A stretch of 61,843 bases of DNA from an uncultured Clostridium sp. (GCA_900547035.1 URFM01000015.1:1-61843), one strand, 5' to 3'. Counted from the first letter of the stretch, positions 51,562-61,171 are shown. A program made the numbers and translations. The notes: generated by a model from the sequence alone, not told the origin.

Positions 51562-52833
51562 CTAATCTCCCAGCAGAAATTCACTCAGCACAAAGTTGCT
51601 TACATCCATCCCCCACTCTGTCAGGGCCAGTCTGGTCCCCTCCCGCTTTAAAAGGCCGTTGGCAATCAGCTGGCTGATCACCTTTCCGTAGACGGATTCC
51701 AGCTTTACTCCAAAGGCGGAAACAAAATCGATCTCCGAAATTCCCTTTGTCATGCGCAGGCCCAGAAACATAAACTCTTCCATCTTATCCTGCCGCGTCA
51801 GCCGCTGGATCTGCGGATGAAGACATTCCTGCCAGTCCGCGCCTTCAAAGTCCAGATTTAAATACCGTTCCAACCCCCTCTCATTGCAGAAACGGTAGCC
51901 CGCCATATAGGAGGAGGAACCCAGACCCAAACCCAAGTATTCTGTCCCGGTCCAATATCCTACATTGTGCCGGCATTCAAAGCCCGGCCTGGCATAGTTG
52001 GATACCTCATAGCGCACAAATCCCTGTTCTTTTAAAAACTGTCTGGTCAAATGATACATTTTATTTTCCGTATCCTCATCTGGCAAAGGCGGAAGACTGC
52101 GTTTTCCAAGTTCCGCAGGCTCGGCAATCAGGCCCAGATCTTCTTTTTCCGGAATCTGAGTTCTCTCCCGTTTTTCCTTTTCTTTATTCCGGTTCCCGCC
52201 GTTTCCGTACCGGTCCCAATAGGGAGTTCCTTCCTCAATAATCAAACTGTAGGAAGAAATATGCTCCGGCTTCAACATGGTCACCTTTTTCAGAGTGTTC
52301 TTCCAGGACTCCATGGTCTGACCTGGAATCCCGCTCATCAAATCCACGTTGATGTTCTGAAATCCTGCCATGCGGGCGCTCTGAAAGCTTTTTAAAAATT
52401 CTTCAAAGGAATGAATCCTCCCCAGGTTCCGCAGTTCCTCGTTGTCCGCGGACTGGAGGCCGATGCTGACCCGGTTAAAGCCCGCCTGGCGGTACAGGGC
52501 CAGCTTATTGTGAAGAAGGGTGCCGGGATTTACTTCAATGGAAATCTCCGCTTCCGGCGCCACATCAAAGTTTCGGCAGACCGCCTCCATCACCTGGCAG
52601 ATTAACTCCGGTTCCAGCACCGAGGGCGTGCCTCCGCCCACAAAAATAGTCACCGCCTGATAGTCCCGGCAGCTGGGCGCCAGGGCGCGGATTTCCCGGA
52701 GCAGCTGCCTAATATAGGCCTCATGAGTCTTTGCCAGGGTACGGAATGAGAGAAAATCACAGTAAAAGCACTTTCTGGCGCAGAATGGAATGTGAATATA
52801 TAGTTCCAGTGGAATCTTTCGTTGTTTTGCCAT
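51562..52833 (-). CDS. hemW: heme chaperone HemW (radical SAM, HemN-like)
   Basis: 423 residues. The radical-SAM cluster motif is HIPFCARKCFYCDF near 15-28 (C-x3-C-x2-C), without the fourth cysteine of true HemN. Glycine-rich FVGGGTPSVL near 65 and EVNPGTL near 100 bind SAM. The C-terminal HemN domain is complete. A charged Lys/Glu/Pro-rich insert of about 45 residues (210-255) between YWDRYGNGG and DEDTENKMYH makes the chain longer than the usual about 380. HemW binds and delivers heme; conserved next to lepA in Firmicutes, as here (15 bases downstream). Confidence 0.93.
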   Translation of the reverse strand: MAKQRKIPLELYIHIPFCARKCFYCDFLSFRTLAKTHEAYIRQLLREIRALAPSCRDYQAVTIFVGGGTPSVLEPELICQVMEAVCRNFDVAPEAEISIEVNPGTLLHNKLALYRQAGFNRVSIGLQSADNEELRNLGRIHSFEEFLKSFQSARMAGFQNINVDLMSGIPGQTMESWKNTLKKVTMLKPEHISSYSLIIEEGTPYWDRYGNGGNRNKEKEKRERTQIPEKEDLGLIAEPAELGKRSLPPLPDEDTENKMYHLTRQFLKEQGFVRYEVSNYARPGFECRHNVGYWTGTEYLGLGLGSSSYMAGYRFCNERGLERYLNLDFEGADWQECLHPQIQRLTRQDKMEEFMFLGLRMTKGISEIDFVSAFGVKLESVYGKVISQLIANGLLKREGTRLALTEWGMDVSNFVLSEFLLGD

Positions 52834-52848
52834 AGCTCTCCTACTGTT

Positions 52849-54663
52849 TTACTGGTCGTCCAGCTTCAACACACTCATAAATGCTTTCTGCGGAATCTCC
52901 ACATTTCCAATCTGGCGCATCCGCTTCTTTCCTTCCTTCTGTTTTTCAAGAAGCTTTCTCTTTCTGGAAATATCACCGCCGTAGCACTTGGCCAGCACAT
53001 CTTTACGCACTGCCTTTACCGTCTCTCTGGCGATAATCTTTCCGCCGATCGCTGCCTGAATCGGGATCTCGAACAAATGTCTGGGGATTTCCTCCTTCAG
53101 CTTCCCACACATTTTTCTGCCTCTCTCATAGGCAGAGTCGGCATGAACAATAAAGGAAAGGGCGTCCACTTCTTCCCTGTTCACCAAAATATCCAGTTTC
53201 ACCAGCTCCGAGCGCTCATATCCTTTTAACTCATAGTCAAAGGATGCATAGCCTCTGGAACGGGACTTTAAGGCGTCAAAAAAATCATATATAATTTCAT
53301 TTAGGGGCAGCTCATATTTCAATAAAGCCCTGGTAGTCTCAATATATTCCATCCCCAAATAATTTCCCCGGCGTTCCTGGCACAAGGTCATAATAGGGCC
53401 TACGAATTCCGTAGTCACCATAATCTCTGCGCTGACAATAGGTTCTTCCATATAATCAATCTCCGTGGGGTCCGGCAGATTGGAGGGATTGGTCAACTCC
53501 ATCATCTCCCCGTTTTTCTTGTGAACCCGGTACACAACTCCGGGGGCGGTGGTCACCAAATCCAGATTATACTCCCGCTCCAGCCGTTCCTGGATGATTT
53601 CCAGATGAAGCAGTCCTAAAAATCCGCAGCGAAATCCAAAACCCAGGGCTACGGATGTCTCCGGCTCGTAGAACAGGGAGGCGTCGTTGAGCTGAAGCTT
53701 TTCCAGCGCTTCTCTCAGGTCGTTATATTTGGCTCCATCCGCCGGGTAAAGGCCGCAGTATACCATAGGCGTTACCTTCTTGTAGCCGGGCAGGGGCGCA
53801 TCGCATGGATTGTCAGCGTCGGTCACCGTATCGCCGACCCGGGTATCCCGCACGTTCTTGATGCTGGCGGTCACATAGCCCACCATACCCGCGGACAGCT
53901 CATCGCAGGGGATAAACTGGCCCGCGCCGAAATATCCTACCTCCACCGCATCTTCCTGGGCTCCGGTGGCCATCATGCGGATGGTGGTTCCTTTCTTCAC
54001 GGTTCCCTCCATCACCCGGATAAAAATGATAACTCCTTTATAGGAATCGTACACGGAGTCAAAAATCAGGGCCTTTAAGGGGGATTCCGGATTTCCCTTG
54101 GGAGCGGGAATCTTCTCCACAATGGCCTCCAGCACCGCGTCCACGTTTTCCCCGGTCTTGGCGCTGATTCTGGGGGCGTCGCTGGCGTCCAGACCGATTA
54201 CATCCTCAATCTCCGCCGCTACCCGGTCCGGATCCGCGCTGGGCAGATCGACCTTGTTGATTACCGGAAATACGTCCAAATCATGGTCCAGGGCCAGATA
54301 AACGTTTGCCAGGGTCTGGGCCTCGATTCCCTGGGAAGCATCCACAACCAGAACCGCGCCGTCGCAGGCTGCCAGGCTTCTGGACACTTCGTAGTTAAAG
54401 TCAACATGTCCGGGAGTGTCAATCAAATTGAAAATATACTCGCTGCCGTCCTTGGCCTGATATACCGTCCGGACTGCCTGGGATTTAATAGTGATTCCCC
54501 GTTCCCGCTCCAAATCCATATTATCCAGGACCTGGTCCTGCATCTCCCGGCTGGTAAGCAAACCGGTCTTCTCGATAATCCGGTCCGCCAGGGTGGATTT
54601 GCCGTGGTCAATATGGGCGATAATACAAAAGTTACGGATTTTGCTCTGGTCAACTGATGGCAT
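52849..54663 (-). CDS. lepA: elongation factor 4 (LepA), ribosome back-translocase
   Basis: 604 residues. A translational GTPase acting on the ribosome. G motifs: [17 protein letters not shown] near 12, [12 protein letters not shown] near 80 and [10 protein letters not shown] near 132. The LepA-specific C-terminal domain with [30 protein letters not shown] is complete, ending in the basic [21 protein letters not shown]. The frame opens at 54735, but the ATG at 54661-54663 with GAGAGGAAG ahead begins the canonical [17 protein letters not shown]. Follows spoIIP on the same strand with an 80-base gap. Confidence 0.97.
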   Translation of the reverse strand: MPSVDQSKIRNFCIIAHIDHGKSTLADRIIEKTGLLTSREMQDQVLDNMDLERERGITIKSQAVRTVYQAKDGSEYIFNLIDTPGHVDFNYEVSRSLAACDGAVLVVDASQGIEAQTLANVYLALDHDLDVFPVINKVDLPSADPDRVAAEIEDVIGLDASDAPRISAKTGENVDAVLEAIVEKIPAPKGNPESPLKALIFDSVYDSYKGVIIFIRVMEGTVKKGTTIRMMATGAQEDAVEVGYFGAGQFIPCDELSAGMVGYVTASIKNVRDTRVGDTVTDADNPCDAPLPGYKKVTPMVYCGLYPADGAKYNDLREALEKLQLNDASLFYEPETSVALGFGFRCGFLGLLHLEIIQERLEREYNLDLVTTAPGVVYRVHKKNGEMMELTNPSNLPDPTEIDYMEEPIVSAEIMVTTEFVGPIMTLCQERRGNYLGMEYIETTRALLKYELPLNEIIYDFFDALKSRSRGYASFDYELKGYERSELVKLDILVNREEVDALSFIVHADSAYERGRKMCGKLKEEIPRHLFEIPIQAAIGGKIIARETVKAVRKDVLAKCYGGDISRKRKLLEKQKEGKKRMRQIGNVEIPQKAFMSVLKLDDQ

Positions 54664-54744
54664 GTTTCTTCCTCTCTCCTGATTGCTCTTTCCTTGGAAA
54701 CGGCTGCCTTGGCCGCTCCAAACTTTTTCCATCATATCATTTTT

Positions 54745-55995
54745 TCAACCGCCTTGCAACACCATATCCAAAAGTTCTGCCAGGGGCTCCATCGCGTTTA
54801 AAGCTTCTTCAAAGGTATTGGTCTGAGCCCCTACTTCAATCAGGGCAGACCTTGGGCGCAGATGGAGATTATAGCGGAGACCCTTCAAGTAGATTTTTCT
54901 GGTGAATCCGGGAAAATAGGCCTGGGCATTCAACTGCATCTGAAGACTGAACGCCAGATTGTCCTCCCGGTAAGGATTCTCCAGATACTCTACCGGACCG
55001 TCCGGAGTCTGGCTGAGACCGTTAAAAAACATAATCTGGGCAGTACTCTTCCCGTCCACCTTTGCGGCCAGATGAAGGTTATCTGCCACTCCGTCCCGGT
55101 GGATATCCAAGATCACCTGAATGGAAGGGTGCTGCTCCAGAATTGTTTCAATTCCCTCCCCGGCATATGTATAAGCTTTGCTTCGGTCCAGCTTTCCATT
55201 TACCAGGTCATAGACCGATTCATCGTGGTATACCTCATATCCCCGCGCCTCCAGAAGTTCTGTCAGACGTTCTCCCACTGCTACCACCGTCTCACCCGCG
55301 CCGGAGTCCGCGAATCCTTCCTGAGAATGGGTGTGGTAAATCAAAATCTGAGGTCCTTCCCCATCTTTATTTATTGTAAGGTCTTTTTCCAGCAGTTTTT
55401 CCGCGTTCATCAAGTCTCTGCCGGCAGTGGTGGAAGTATGGACATTGTAGAAATTTTTCATTAAAAAATCATAATCCGCCAGCTGTTCAATCACATAAGT
55501 TTTTCCGGTAATGGGCCGGGAGGTGGTTCCGGTCAGGGCCGGCAGAGAAGTGGAAAAGCTTCTCGTACTTTTCTGATCAATTGCAGCCAAAGCGGATTCC
55601 CCCTCATTCCCGGTCTGATCTGCCGGGCTGTCCTGTTTTCCCTGTCCTCCTCCGCTTTCATCTGAATCATGCCGGGCCAGATAGGGGTGTGACTCGTAAA
55701 ATGACCGAAGTTTTTGGTACTGACGGTAAGATGGGTCCGGATCCGGCCATTGTCCTTTTTCATCTCCCAAAGACTCTTGGATTGCTTCCAGGGGGTGGGA
55801 CAGGTTCCATATGCCCTGAATCGCATGCTGTCCCAGGACATTTGCCAGCGTCTTTGCCTCCTGCCTGCTTATAGGTCCTGTAACGGCAAGAATTCCTTTT
55901 CCTCCAAGCGCCAAGCCTAAAACCACCCCTGCGGCCGTCATCCCTTTTCGTATTTTCCATGCCAGCGTCCTTCTTTGCATATGACCTATCACCAT
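54745..55995 (-). CDS. spoIIP: stage II sporulation protein P, peptidoglycan hydrolase
   Basis: 416 residues. A membrane-anchored amidase/endopeptidase that works with SpoIID and SpoIIM to digest septal peptidoglycan during engulfment. The N-terminal segment (about 15-38) anchors it, followed by a variable linker to about 185. The catalytic domain carries ILIYHTHSQEGF near 222, EARGYEVYHDESVYD near 265, VILDIHRDGVADN near 315 and ENPYREDNLAFSLQMQLNA near 355, the expected zinc-ligand pattern. The start is either the ATG at 55993-55995 or that at 55978-55980; neither has a strong site. Between gpr and lepA as in Bacillus. Confidence 0.95.
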   Translation of the reverse strand: MVIGHMQRRTLAWKIRKGMTAAGVVLGLALGGKGILAVTGPISRQEAKTLANVLGQHAIQGIWNLSHPLEAIQESLGDEKGQWPDPDPSYRQYQKLRSFYESHPYLARHDSDESGGGQGKQDSPADQTGNEGESALAAIDQKSTRSFSTSLPALTGTTSRPITGKTYVIEQLADYDFLMKNFYNVHTSTTAGRDLMNAEKLLEKDLTINKDGEGPQILIYHTHSQEGFADSGAGETVVAVGERLTELLEARGYEVYHDESVYDLVNGKLDRSKAYTYAGEGIETILEQHPSIQVILDIHRDGVADNLHLAAKVDGKSTAQIMFFNGLSQTPDGPVEYLENPYREDNLAFSLQMQLNAQAYFPGFTRKIYLKGLRYNLHLRPRSALIEVGAQTNTFEEALNAMEPLAELLDMVLQGG

Positions 55996-56093
55996 CCTGT
56001 CCCAACCGGCTTTTCTTCTGTCCAGGACGTCCCGGACTGTTATAATAGGATATGCACAGGACAGGCCCGGATTGACAGTATGGAAAATGTCTT

Positions 56094-57083
56094 TTACAGC
56101 AGCGCCCGATGAATTCCTTCGGATATGACGAATCCCAGCTCCTTAATCCGACGGTCTATGTCCGGGGGAGTTACATACATAGGTCCAAACTCCGGTTCCA
56201 GCAGCTCACGGATCAGCTCGTACTGTTCCTCCGGATCCATTTCTTCCATCCATTTTCCGGTCTGTTTGGTGGATTCGCTCCGGGCCAGTGTCCGAATCAA
56301 GGCAGAAACCGTATCATGGACGATGGCCGCTGCTCCTACCACTGTCGGTACTCCAATGGCCATCACCGGTACACCCAGGCTTTCCTTTGTCAGGCTGTGC
56401 CGATGGTTTCCTACTCCGGACCCCGGATGGATTCCCGTATCTGTCAGCTGAATCGTGGTTCCCAGTCTTCGGACGCTGCGGGCTGCCAGGGCGTCAATCG
56501 CGATCACTAAATCCGGCTTTGTTTCCTCAATAATGCCCCTTAAAATCTCCGCCGTCTCCATTCCTGTCTGAGCCATCACCCCCGGAACAATACCGCTGAC
56601 CGCAGAGAGGTTCCTGTCCTTCAAGAAATCCTTCCCATACTGACCTGTTAAATGTCGTGTAACCTGGAGGTTTCCCAATACCTCCGGTCCTAAAGCATCC
56701 GGAGTAACGGAGGCATTTCCTAATCCCACCACCAAAACCGATGGTACCGCCTTTCCTTTGATCATGGCTTCTGTCAGTTCCTTGATCTGTTCTGCCAGCA
56801 GGTCAGAAATCTCACTGTGCCCCTTCTCATCTGTCCGGTTTAATGCCATTGCCTCCATAGTCAGATAGGTTCCCACAGGCTTTCCCATAGCGCAGGCTCC
56901 TTTTTTATTAAGAATACGAACCTGTGTGATTTTCACTCCTTCTTCCGGATGATTCCACTCCTTTAGGGCCACCCCGGCCAACCCGCCGTCGTCTCCTTTA
57001 AAACTCTCCTTTTCCTCCAGCGCCAGATCTGTTCTGACTTCAAATCCGGCTTTCACTCCCTCTTTTCTATTCTTAATCCCCAT
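56094..57083 (-). CDS. gpr: germination protease GPR
   Basis: 329 residues. It degrades small acid-soluble spore proteins during outgrowth. It is made as a zymogen; the autoprocessing point is expected in the conserved FEVRTDLALEE near residue 17, where cleavage precedes VRTD. The acid-protease-like core has VLVVGLGNASVTPDALGPEVL and the aspartates of LVIAIDALAARSVRRLGTTIQLTDTGIHPGSGVGNHR near 195-230. The frame opens at 57113, but AAGGAGA 7 bases before the ATG at 57081-57083 decides the start. Divergent from rpsT and followed by spoIIP at about 100 bases. Confidence 0.96.
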   Translation of the reverse strand: MGIKNRKEGVKAGFEVRTDLALEEKESFKGDDGGLAGVALKEWNHPEEGVKITQVRILNKKGACAMGKPVGTYLTMEAMALNRTDEKGHSEISDLLAEQIKELTEAMIKGKAVPSVLVVGLGNASVTPDALGPEVLGNLQVTRHLTGQYGKDFLKDRNLSAVSGIVPGVMAQTGMETAEILRGIIEETKPDLVIAIDALAARSVRRLGTTIQLTDTGIHPGSGVGNHRHSLTKESLGVPVMAIGVPTVVGAAAIVHDTVSALIRTLARSESTKQTGKWMEEMDPEEQYELIRELLEPEFGPMYVTPPDIDRRIKELGFVISEGIHRALL

Positions 57084-57193
57084 TGCTGTTCTCCTTTCTT
57101 CCTCCTTTTTCATTCAACGATCTGGCCTTTTACTGATCATCCTAAACTGTTACTTATTTTGTTAAATATGTGGGAAAAATATGTATTTTTCTA

Positions 57194-57222
57194 TTGACAT
57201 TCCCAAAAGGATTCGATAGAAT
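57194..57222 (+). promoter_or_regulatory. rpsT: rpsT promoter
   Basis: TTGACA (57194-57199), 17 bases, TAGAAT (57217-57222): near-perfect vegetative promoter, leader about 80 bases. Confidence 0.8.
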
Positions 57223-57312
57223 GTTAGAGTATGTTTACATTGAACTGTCCGTGTCCAGGCTTTAATGGAAAACACTACAAGAATTTACCACAAGAAACGG
57301 AGGTGTATTTCA

Positions 57313-57576
57313 TTGGCTAACATTAAATCTGCAAAAAAGAGAATTTTAGTAAACGAGACAAAAGCTGCTAGAAACAAAGCGATTCGTTCCAAGGTCAGAA
57401 CGATGATCAAGAAGGTGGATGCTGCTGTTGCCGCCGGGGATAAGGCTGCTGCCCAGGCTGCTCTGCTGGATGCTACTTCTGAGATCGACAAGGCTACTTC
57501 CAAGGGCGTTTACCACAAGAACAATGCTTCCCGCAAAGTATCCCGTTTGTCCAAGGCTGTTAATTCCATCGCTTAA
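57313..57576 (+). CDS. rpsT: 30S ribosomal protein S20
   Basis: 87 residues. Binds 16S rRNA in the small subunit body. Typical lysine- and alanine-rich helices: ANIKSAKKRILVNETKAARNKAIRSK, then a second helix set ending ASRKVSRLSKAVNSIA. The frame is open from 57265, but family length and the GGAGGTG at 57299-57305 point to TTG 57313-57315 as start codon; no ATG lies near. UUG starts are also used by E. coli rpsT, where they serve autoregulation. Own promoter at 57194 and terminator at 57611. Confidence 0.95.
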   Translation: MANIKSAKKRILVNETKAARNKAIRSKVRTMIKKVDAAVAAGDKAAAQAALLDATSEIDKATSKGVYHKNNASRKVSRLSKAVNSIA

Positions 57577-57610
57577 TTACTAGAGATCGAATATAGAACA
57601 ACCGAATTTT

Positions 57611-57650
57611 AAGGCCTTCCGTCCATTGGTGTGTTGGACGGAAGGCCTTT
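57611..57650 (+). terminator. rpsT terminator
   Basis: A perfect 15-bp stem AAGGCCTTCCGTCCA / TGGACGGAAGGCCTT (57611-57625 with 57635-57649), 9-base loop, weak T tail (TTGTATT). About 35 bases past the stop. Confidence 0.85.
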
Positions 57651-57736
57651 GTATTGCCGCGAACACTCAAACGCCTGTCTTTTGGGTGCTTACGCTCCAT
57701 AAATCTTTAGACATATTCTTTAGGCAATTACCTGCC

Positions 57737-58324
57737 TCACCCTAAATTCGGGTCATAGTGAGCCCTCTCCCCTCCAATCAGCCTGGGCCTGGTTCTGGCG
57801 CAGACCACATGGGCGGCCCCAATCTCCTTCTGAGAAATTCGGAGAGGAATAGCCACATCTTTCAAATGCATGCCGATTAACGTATCTCCGATGTCAATGC
57901 CTCCGTGAGCCTTAATATGCTCCACCGCTGCCGGATGAGTGAAACTTCCGTAAGCGGCAGTGGCAAAAGAACCTCCTGCCTTCAGCTGCGGCACCACATT
58001 TACAATCTCCCACCCATATCGAACCGCCGTTTCTTCCTCCAGGATCAGCGCCCGATTTAAATGCTCACAGCATTGGGCCGCCAGCGCCAGCCCATTTTCC
58101 CGGGAAATTTCCCAGATCGTATCAAAAACAGTCTTTCCAATCTGGCTGCTGGAATGGGAGCCGATGCGGAAACTTCCAATCTCACTGCTGGAACAACCGA
58201 CCACCAACACCTGCCCCGGCTTCATCTTTGCCGCAGCCAAAAATTCCTCCATAACCTTCTGTGTCTGCCGGCGCACCTGCTCCAAAAATTCCTCGTCCGG
58301 ATTCTGATCCTTAATCATCTCCAT
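57737..58324 (-). CDS. TIGR01440/DUF436 family protein (YwlG-like)
   Basis: 195 residues. Conserved VLVVGCSSSEIGSFRIGSHSS near 40-60, ALAAQCCEHLNRALILEEE near 80, GGSFATAAYGSF near 117 and IDIGDTLIGMHLKDVAIPLR near 143. Widespread in Firmicutes with unknown function; often near serine hydroxymethyltransferase or rpiB in Bacillus, not here. It follows holA by about 30 bases on the same strand. The ATG at 58324 is preceded by a GGGAGA-type site. Confidence 0.92.
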   Translation of the reverse strand: MEMIKDQNPDEEFLEQVRRQTQKVMEEFLAAAKMKPGQVLVVGCSSSEIGSFRIGSHSSSQIGKTVFDTIWEISRENGLALAAQCCEHLNRALILEEETAVRYGWEIVNVVPQLKAGGSFATAAYGSFTHPAAVEHIKAHGGIDIGDTLIGMHLKDVAIPLRISQKEIGAAHVVCARTRPRLIGGERAHYDPNLG

Positions 58325-58353
58325 ATATTTCTCTCCCTTCTCCCCTATGAGTT

Positions 58354-59331
58354 CTAGTACTGTTTTGTAATCAAAAGTTCTACCGCCAGTCGATCCTGAA
58401 GGCGCCCGGTTTTTACCGCTTCTTCCGTATCCACGCAGAGGGTCACATACTCCAGAATCTGCTCCTTTGTAAAGGTTTTGGCCTGAATCATGATCTTGCC
58501 CGCCACAAAGGGAGCCAGCTTCATCCGGGAAGCAATGGCACTCTTGTCCATCCCCCTCCCCACCAATTCCTTTACCTGGAGAATCTGATTAAACTGGCGG
58601 GCAATGAGAAAGAGAATCCGCATGGGCGGCTCTTTTAACGTCAGCAAATCTTCATATAACTCCATGGCCTTTCTGGTCTGTCGGCCAGAAATAGCGGCAA
58701 TCATATCAAAAATCTTACTGGTAACCTGAGTTGTGCAGATATCTTCCACATCCCGATCCGTAATCACATCCCTTCCCAGGGTATAGCTGACCAGTTTATC
58801 CAGCTCTGAGAGAATGTTTTCCATATCATCTCCGGTCTTCGCCAAAAACAGTTCCATGGTGCGGCCTGTAATTTTTTTTCCGTCTTTCGCCAGGATTCCC
58901 GCCGCCCATCGAGCCAGCTGGTTAAAATCCTGACGTCCCAGTTCCGCTGGATAGCCGTATTTTTTTACCGCTTTGTAGAGCTTGCTGCGCTTGTCAACCT
59001 CTGACTCCACAAACAGAAGGCAGGTGGTATCCGGCACCTGAGGCAAATAGGCGGCCATGACCTCTCCATTGCTTCCTCCTTTGAACATGCCGCTGTCTTC
59101 TATAAGAATCAATCGCTTCTCCGCAAAGAAAGGCATGGTATCCGACAGGCCGATCACCTCCTGCACGTCAATGCTTTTCCCTTCAAAATAGTTGTAATTC
59201 ATGGTATCGCCACCGGTAACTGCCTCCCTAAGGCGGTTCTTGTAACTGTTTTTGAGGAATTCTTCCTCTCCATAGAGAAGATATGCCGGTTTAAAGCTGC
59301 GGTCTTTTATGTCCTGGTTCAGTATCTGCAT
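58354..59331 (-). CDS. holA: DNA polymerase III delta subunit
   Basis: 325 residues. The clamp-loader subunit that opens the sliding clamp. The N-terminal AAA-like domain starts with PAYLLYGEEEFLKNSYKNRL near 15 and has no Walker A lysine, as expected for delta. The middle has FVESEVDKRSKLYKAVKKYG near 105 and DDMENILSELDKLVSY near 175, and the C-terminal helical collar domain is present. The frame is open to 59406, but that extension (CCWKRRNKKRK) is untypical; the ATG at 59329-59331 with GGAAGG ahead gives the family start. In Firmicutes holA usually neighbours rpsT and the comEC gene; comEC is absent here. Confidence 0.93.
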   Translation of the reverse strand: MQILNQDIKDRSFKPAYLLYGEEEFLKNSYKNRLREAVTGGDTMNYNYFEGKSIDVQEVIGLSDTMPFFAEKRLILIEDSGMFKGGSNGEVMAAYLPQVPDTTCLLFVESEVDKRSKLYKAVKKYGYPAELGRQDFNQLARWAAGILAKDGKKITGRTMELFLAKTGDDMENILSELDKLVSYTLGRDVITDRDVEDICTTQVTSKIFDMIAAISGRQTRKAMELYEDLLTLKEPPMRILFLIARQFNQILQVKELVGRGMDKSAIASRMKLAPFVAGKIMIQAKTFTKEQILEYVTLCVDTEEAVKTGRLQDRLAVELLITKQY

Positions 59332-59670
59332 CGGTTCTGAGGCTTCCTTCCGTTTTTTGTTTCTCCTTTTCCAGCAGCAGACGTCCGGAGCAGTCAGGAA
59401 TACCATGCGGTCTTAGTCCGTTCCTGTTCTGAACGTTTACTTTCCGTACGGAAAACAACTGCCTGCTGATCGTATGATCCAAGCGTCAAAAGATCACTCA
59501 GACTGCATTTTGCGGGCGGTCATGACTTTCAGGCCTCGCAAAACGCCTTTCAACACTTTCATCATAGTATAGCACAGCAGGCAGGAAGTCTCAATCTCTT
59601 CTCTGTTTCTTCTGATAAATCCTCATCTCATATTCCAGGGTTCTTCACATCTTTGCTTCGGACAGCTGCT
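59332..59670. other. non-coding stretch upstream of holA with palindromes
   Basis: Contains a perfect 14-base palindrome TTTCCGTACGGAAA (59441-59454), a small GTTC-T-GAAC next to it, and a 10-bp stem GCATTTTGCG / CGCAAAACGC (59505-59514 with 59537-59546, one G-T) around a 22-base loop without T-run. No gene or RNA family recognised. The first could be an operator for holA. Confidence 0.5.
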
Positions 59671-60522
59671 TTAACATGCTCGGGCCCGGGGCGAAAAAAT
59701 CAGGGTCTCAATGGCATAGGATACACCGTCCTCGTCATTGCTTCTGGTCTGGCAGCGTGCTGTCCGTTTGGTGCTGTCCATGGCGTTTTCCATAGCCAGG
59801 GTATATTTTAACTTCATGGACAGCATAGAGTGATCATTTTCACTGTCCCCAATCGCCATGGCTTCATCCAAGCGGATTCCCTTCATAGCCGCATAGGCAG
59901 CCAAGGCCCTGCCCTTTTGGGCCATCCCATGGGTCAGTTCCAGATCGTAGGGCGAGGAAGAAGCAATGGAGAGATCATCTGCCTTTGCCAGCCTTGTTTT
60001 GATCAGCTCCAGAACCTGTTTTGAGGGATGAATTAGAGAAATTTTGTAAAACTCCAAATTTTCCTCAAACAGCTCTCCTAAGGTAACAAAGTGATAACGG
60101 CTGCAAAGCATTTCAAATGGAATCCGCGCCGCCGGCAGCTGAGGATAAGCCTGAAGACTGCTCCGAAGCTCCTCCTTGCTCATAATTGTATAATTTCCCT
60201 GACTTGCAACAAATTCCACAAACAGCTTCTGATCTTTACAAGCGTTGAGAATCTCTTTCACCTGCCCCAGAGATAAGGGATTTTTATCAATCAGCCGGCC
60301 CTGGTCATCATAGAGACCTGCTCCGTTTAAGCATACCGCAGGCGTTCTCAAATTCCACTCTGCCAGTGGAGCCATAGCGTCCTGGTAGCTTCTCCCCGTG
60401 CAGACCAAAAACTCAATTCCCGCTTCCTTCAGTCTGCGAATCGCCTCTGCGTTTTTCTGTGAAACATGTCCGTCCGACTTTAACAATGTTCCATCCATAT
60501 CCGCCGCAACCAGCTTAATCAT
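59671..60522 (-). CDS. Cof-type HAD-superfamily phosphatase
   Basis: 283 residues. HAD motifs in order: VAADMDGTLLKSDG (residues 5-18) with the nucleophile Asp, VCTGRS near 40, a lysine in the KGRALAAYAAMKGI region near 200, and AIGDSENDHSMLS near 222. The cap is of the C2B (Cof) type. Such enzymes dephosphorylate sugar phosphates or pyridoxal phosphate; the substrate is not readable from sequence. The C-terminal twenty residues after AMENAMDSTKRTARCQTRSNDEDGVSYAIETL are basic and may be frayed. GAAAGGGGAT precedes the ATG. Confidence 0.93.
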   Translation of the reverse strand: MIKLVAADMDGTLLKSDGHVSQKNAEAIRRLKEAGIEFLVCTGRSYQDAMAPLAEWNLRTPAVCLNGAGLYDDQGRLIDKNPLSLGQVKEILNACKDQKLFVEFVASQGNYTIMSKEELRSSLQAYPQLPAARIPFEMLCSRYHFVTLGELFEENLEFYKISLIHPSKQVLELIKTRLAKADDLSIASSSPYDLELTHGMAQKGRALAAYAAMKGIRLDEAMAIGDSENDHSMLSMKLKYTLAMENAMDSTKRTARCQTRSNDEDGVSYAIETLIFSPRARAC

Positions 60523-60668
60523 TTTTAAATCCCCTTTCCTGTTTGGATTACCCGTTTCTATCTCATCTTTTGTTTCTTGATGGCTATTTTAATAGCGAAC
60601 GGTAAAATTTGTAAGGGAATCCGCGTAAAATCTTTGTCAAAGGGTAAGAAGCTTTCGCCTTCTCCTTC

Positions 60669-61139
60669 TTACTTTTTTCTATCTTTTTCCGGATGAATCC
60701 GATTCAGAAAGGCTTCCAGACCTTCTATAATATCCCGGTAAGTCGTGTTGAAATCCCCCGTATACCAGGGGTCCGCCACATCTCTGGGACGAGCAGTAAA
60801 ATCCAGCAAACGGATGATTTTGCCCTCAGGATCTCCTCCCGCGATGCGCGTCATATTGGAAATGTTCCAGTGATCCATACCGATGAGATAATCATATTTG
60901 ATGTAATCGGCCTTTGTCATCTGTACTGCCTGCTTTCCCTGACAGGAAATCCCCAGACCGTTTAATATATTTCTGGTCCCGCGGTGGACCGGATTACCAA
61001 TCTCTTCTGTACTGGTAGCTGCGGAAGCAATATAAAACTGTTCCGCGATCCCCCTCTTTTTAACCATGTCCTTGAAAAGGAACTCGGCCATGGGGGAACG
61101 GCAGATGTTGCCGTGGCAGATAAATAATACTTTTATCAT
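60669..61139 (-). CDS. low-molecular-weight protein-tyrosine phosphatase
   Basis: 156 residues. The P-loop is right at the N-terminus: VLFICHGNICRSPMAE (C9-x5-R15), and the general-acid aspartate is in VADPWYTGDFNTTYRDI near 120. Such enzymes reverse bacterial tyrosine or arginine phosphorylation (YwlE- or Wzb-like). The frame opens at 61262, but AGGAGG before the ATG at 61137-61139 sets the start. No kinase partner gene is adjacent. A T-rich, low-G+C region starts just upstream. Confidence 0.94.
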   Translation of the reverse strand: MIKVLFICHGNICRSPMAEFLFKDMVKKRGIAEQFYIASAATSTEEIGNPVHRGTRNILNGLGISCQGKQAVQMTKADYIKYDYLIGMDHWNISNMTRIAGGDPEGKIIRLLDFTARPRDVADPWYTGDFNTTYRDIIEGLEAFLNRIHPEKDRKK

Positions 61140-61171
61140 AAACGAAAATCCTCCTAAAATGCCGTATTCTG

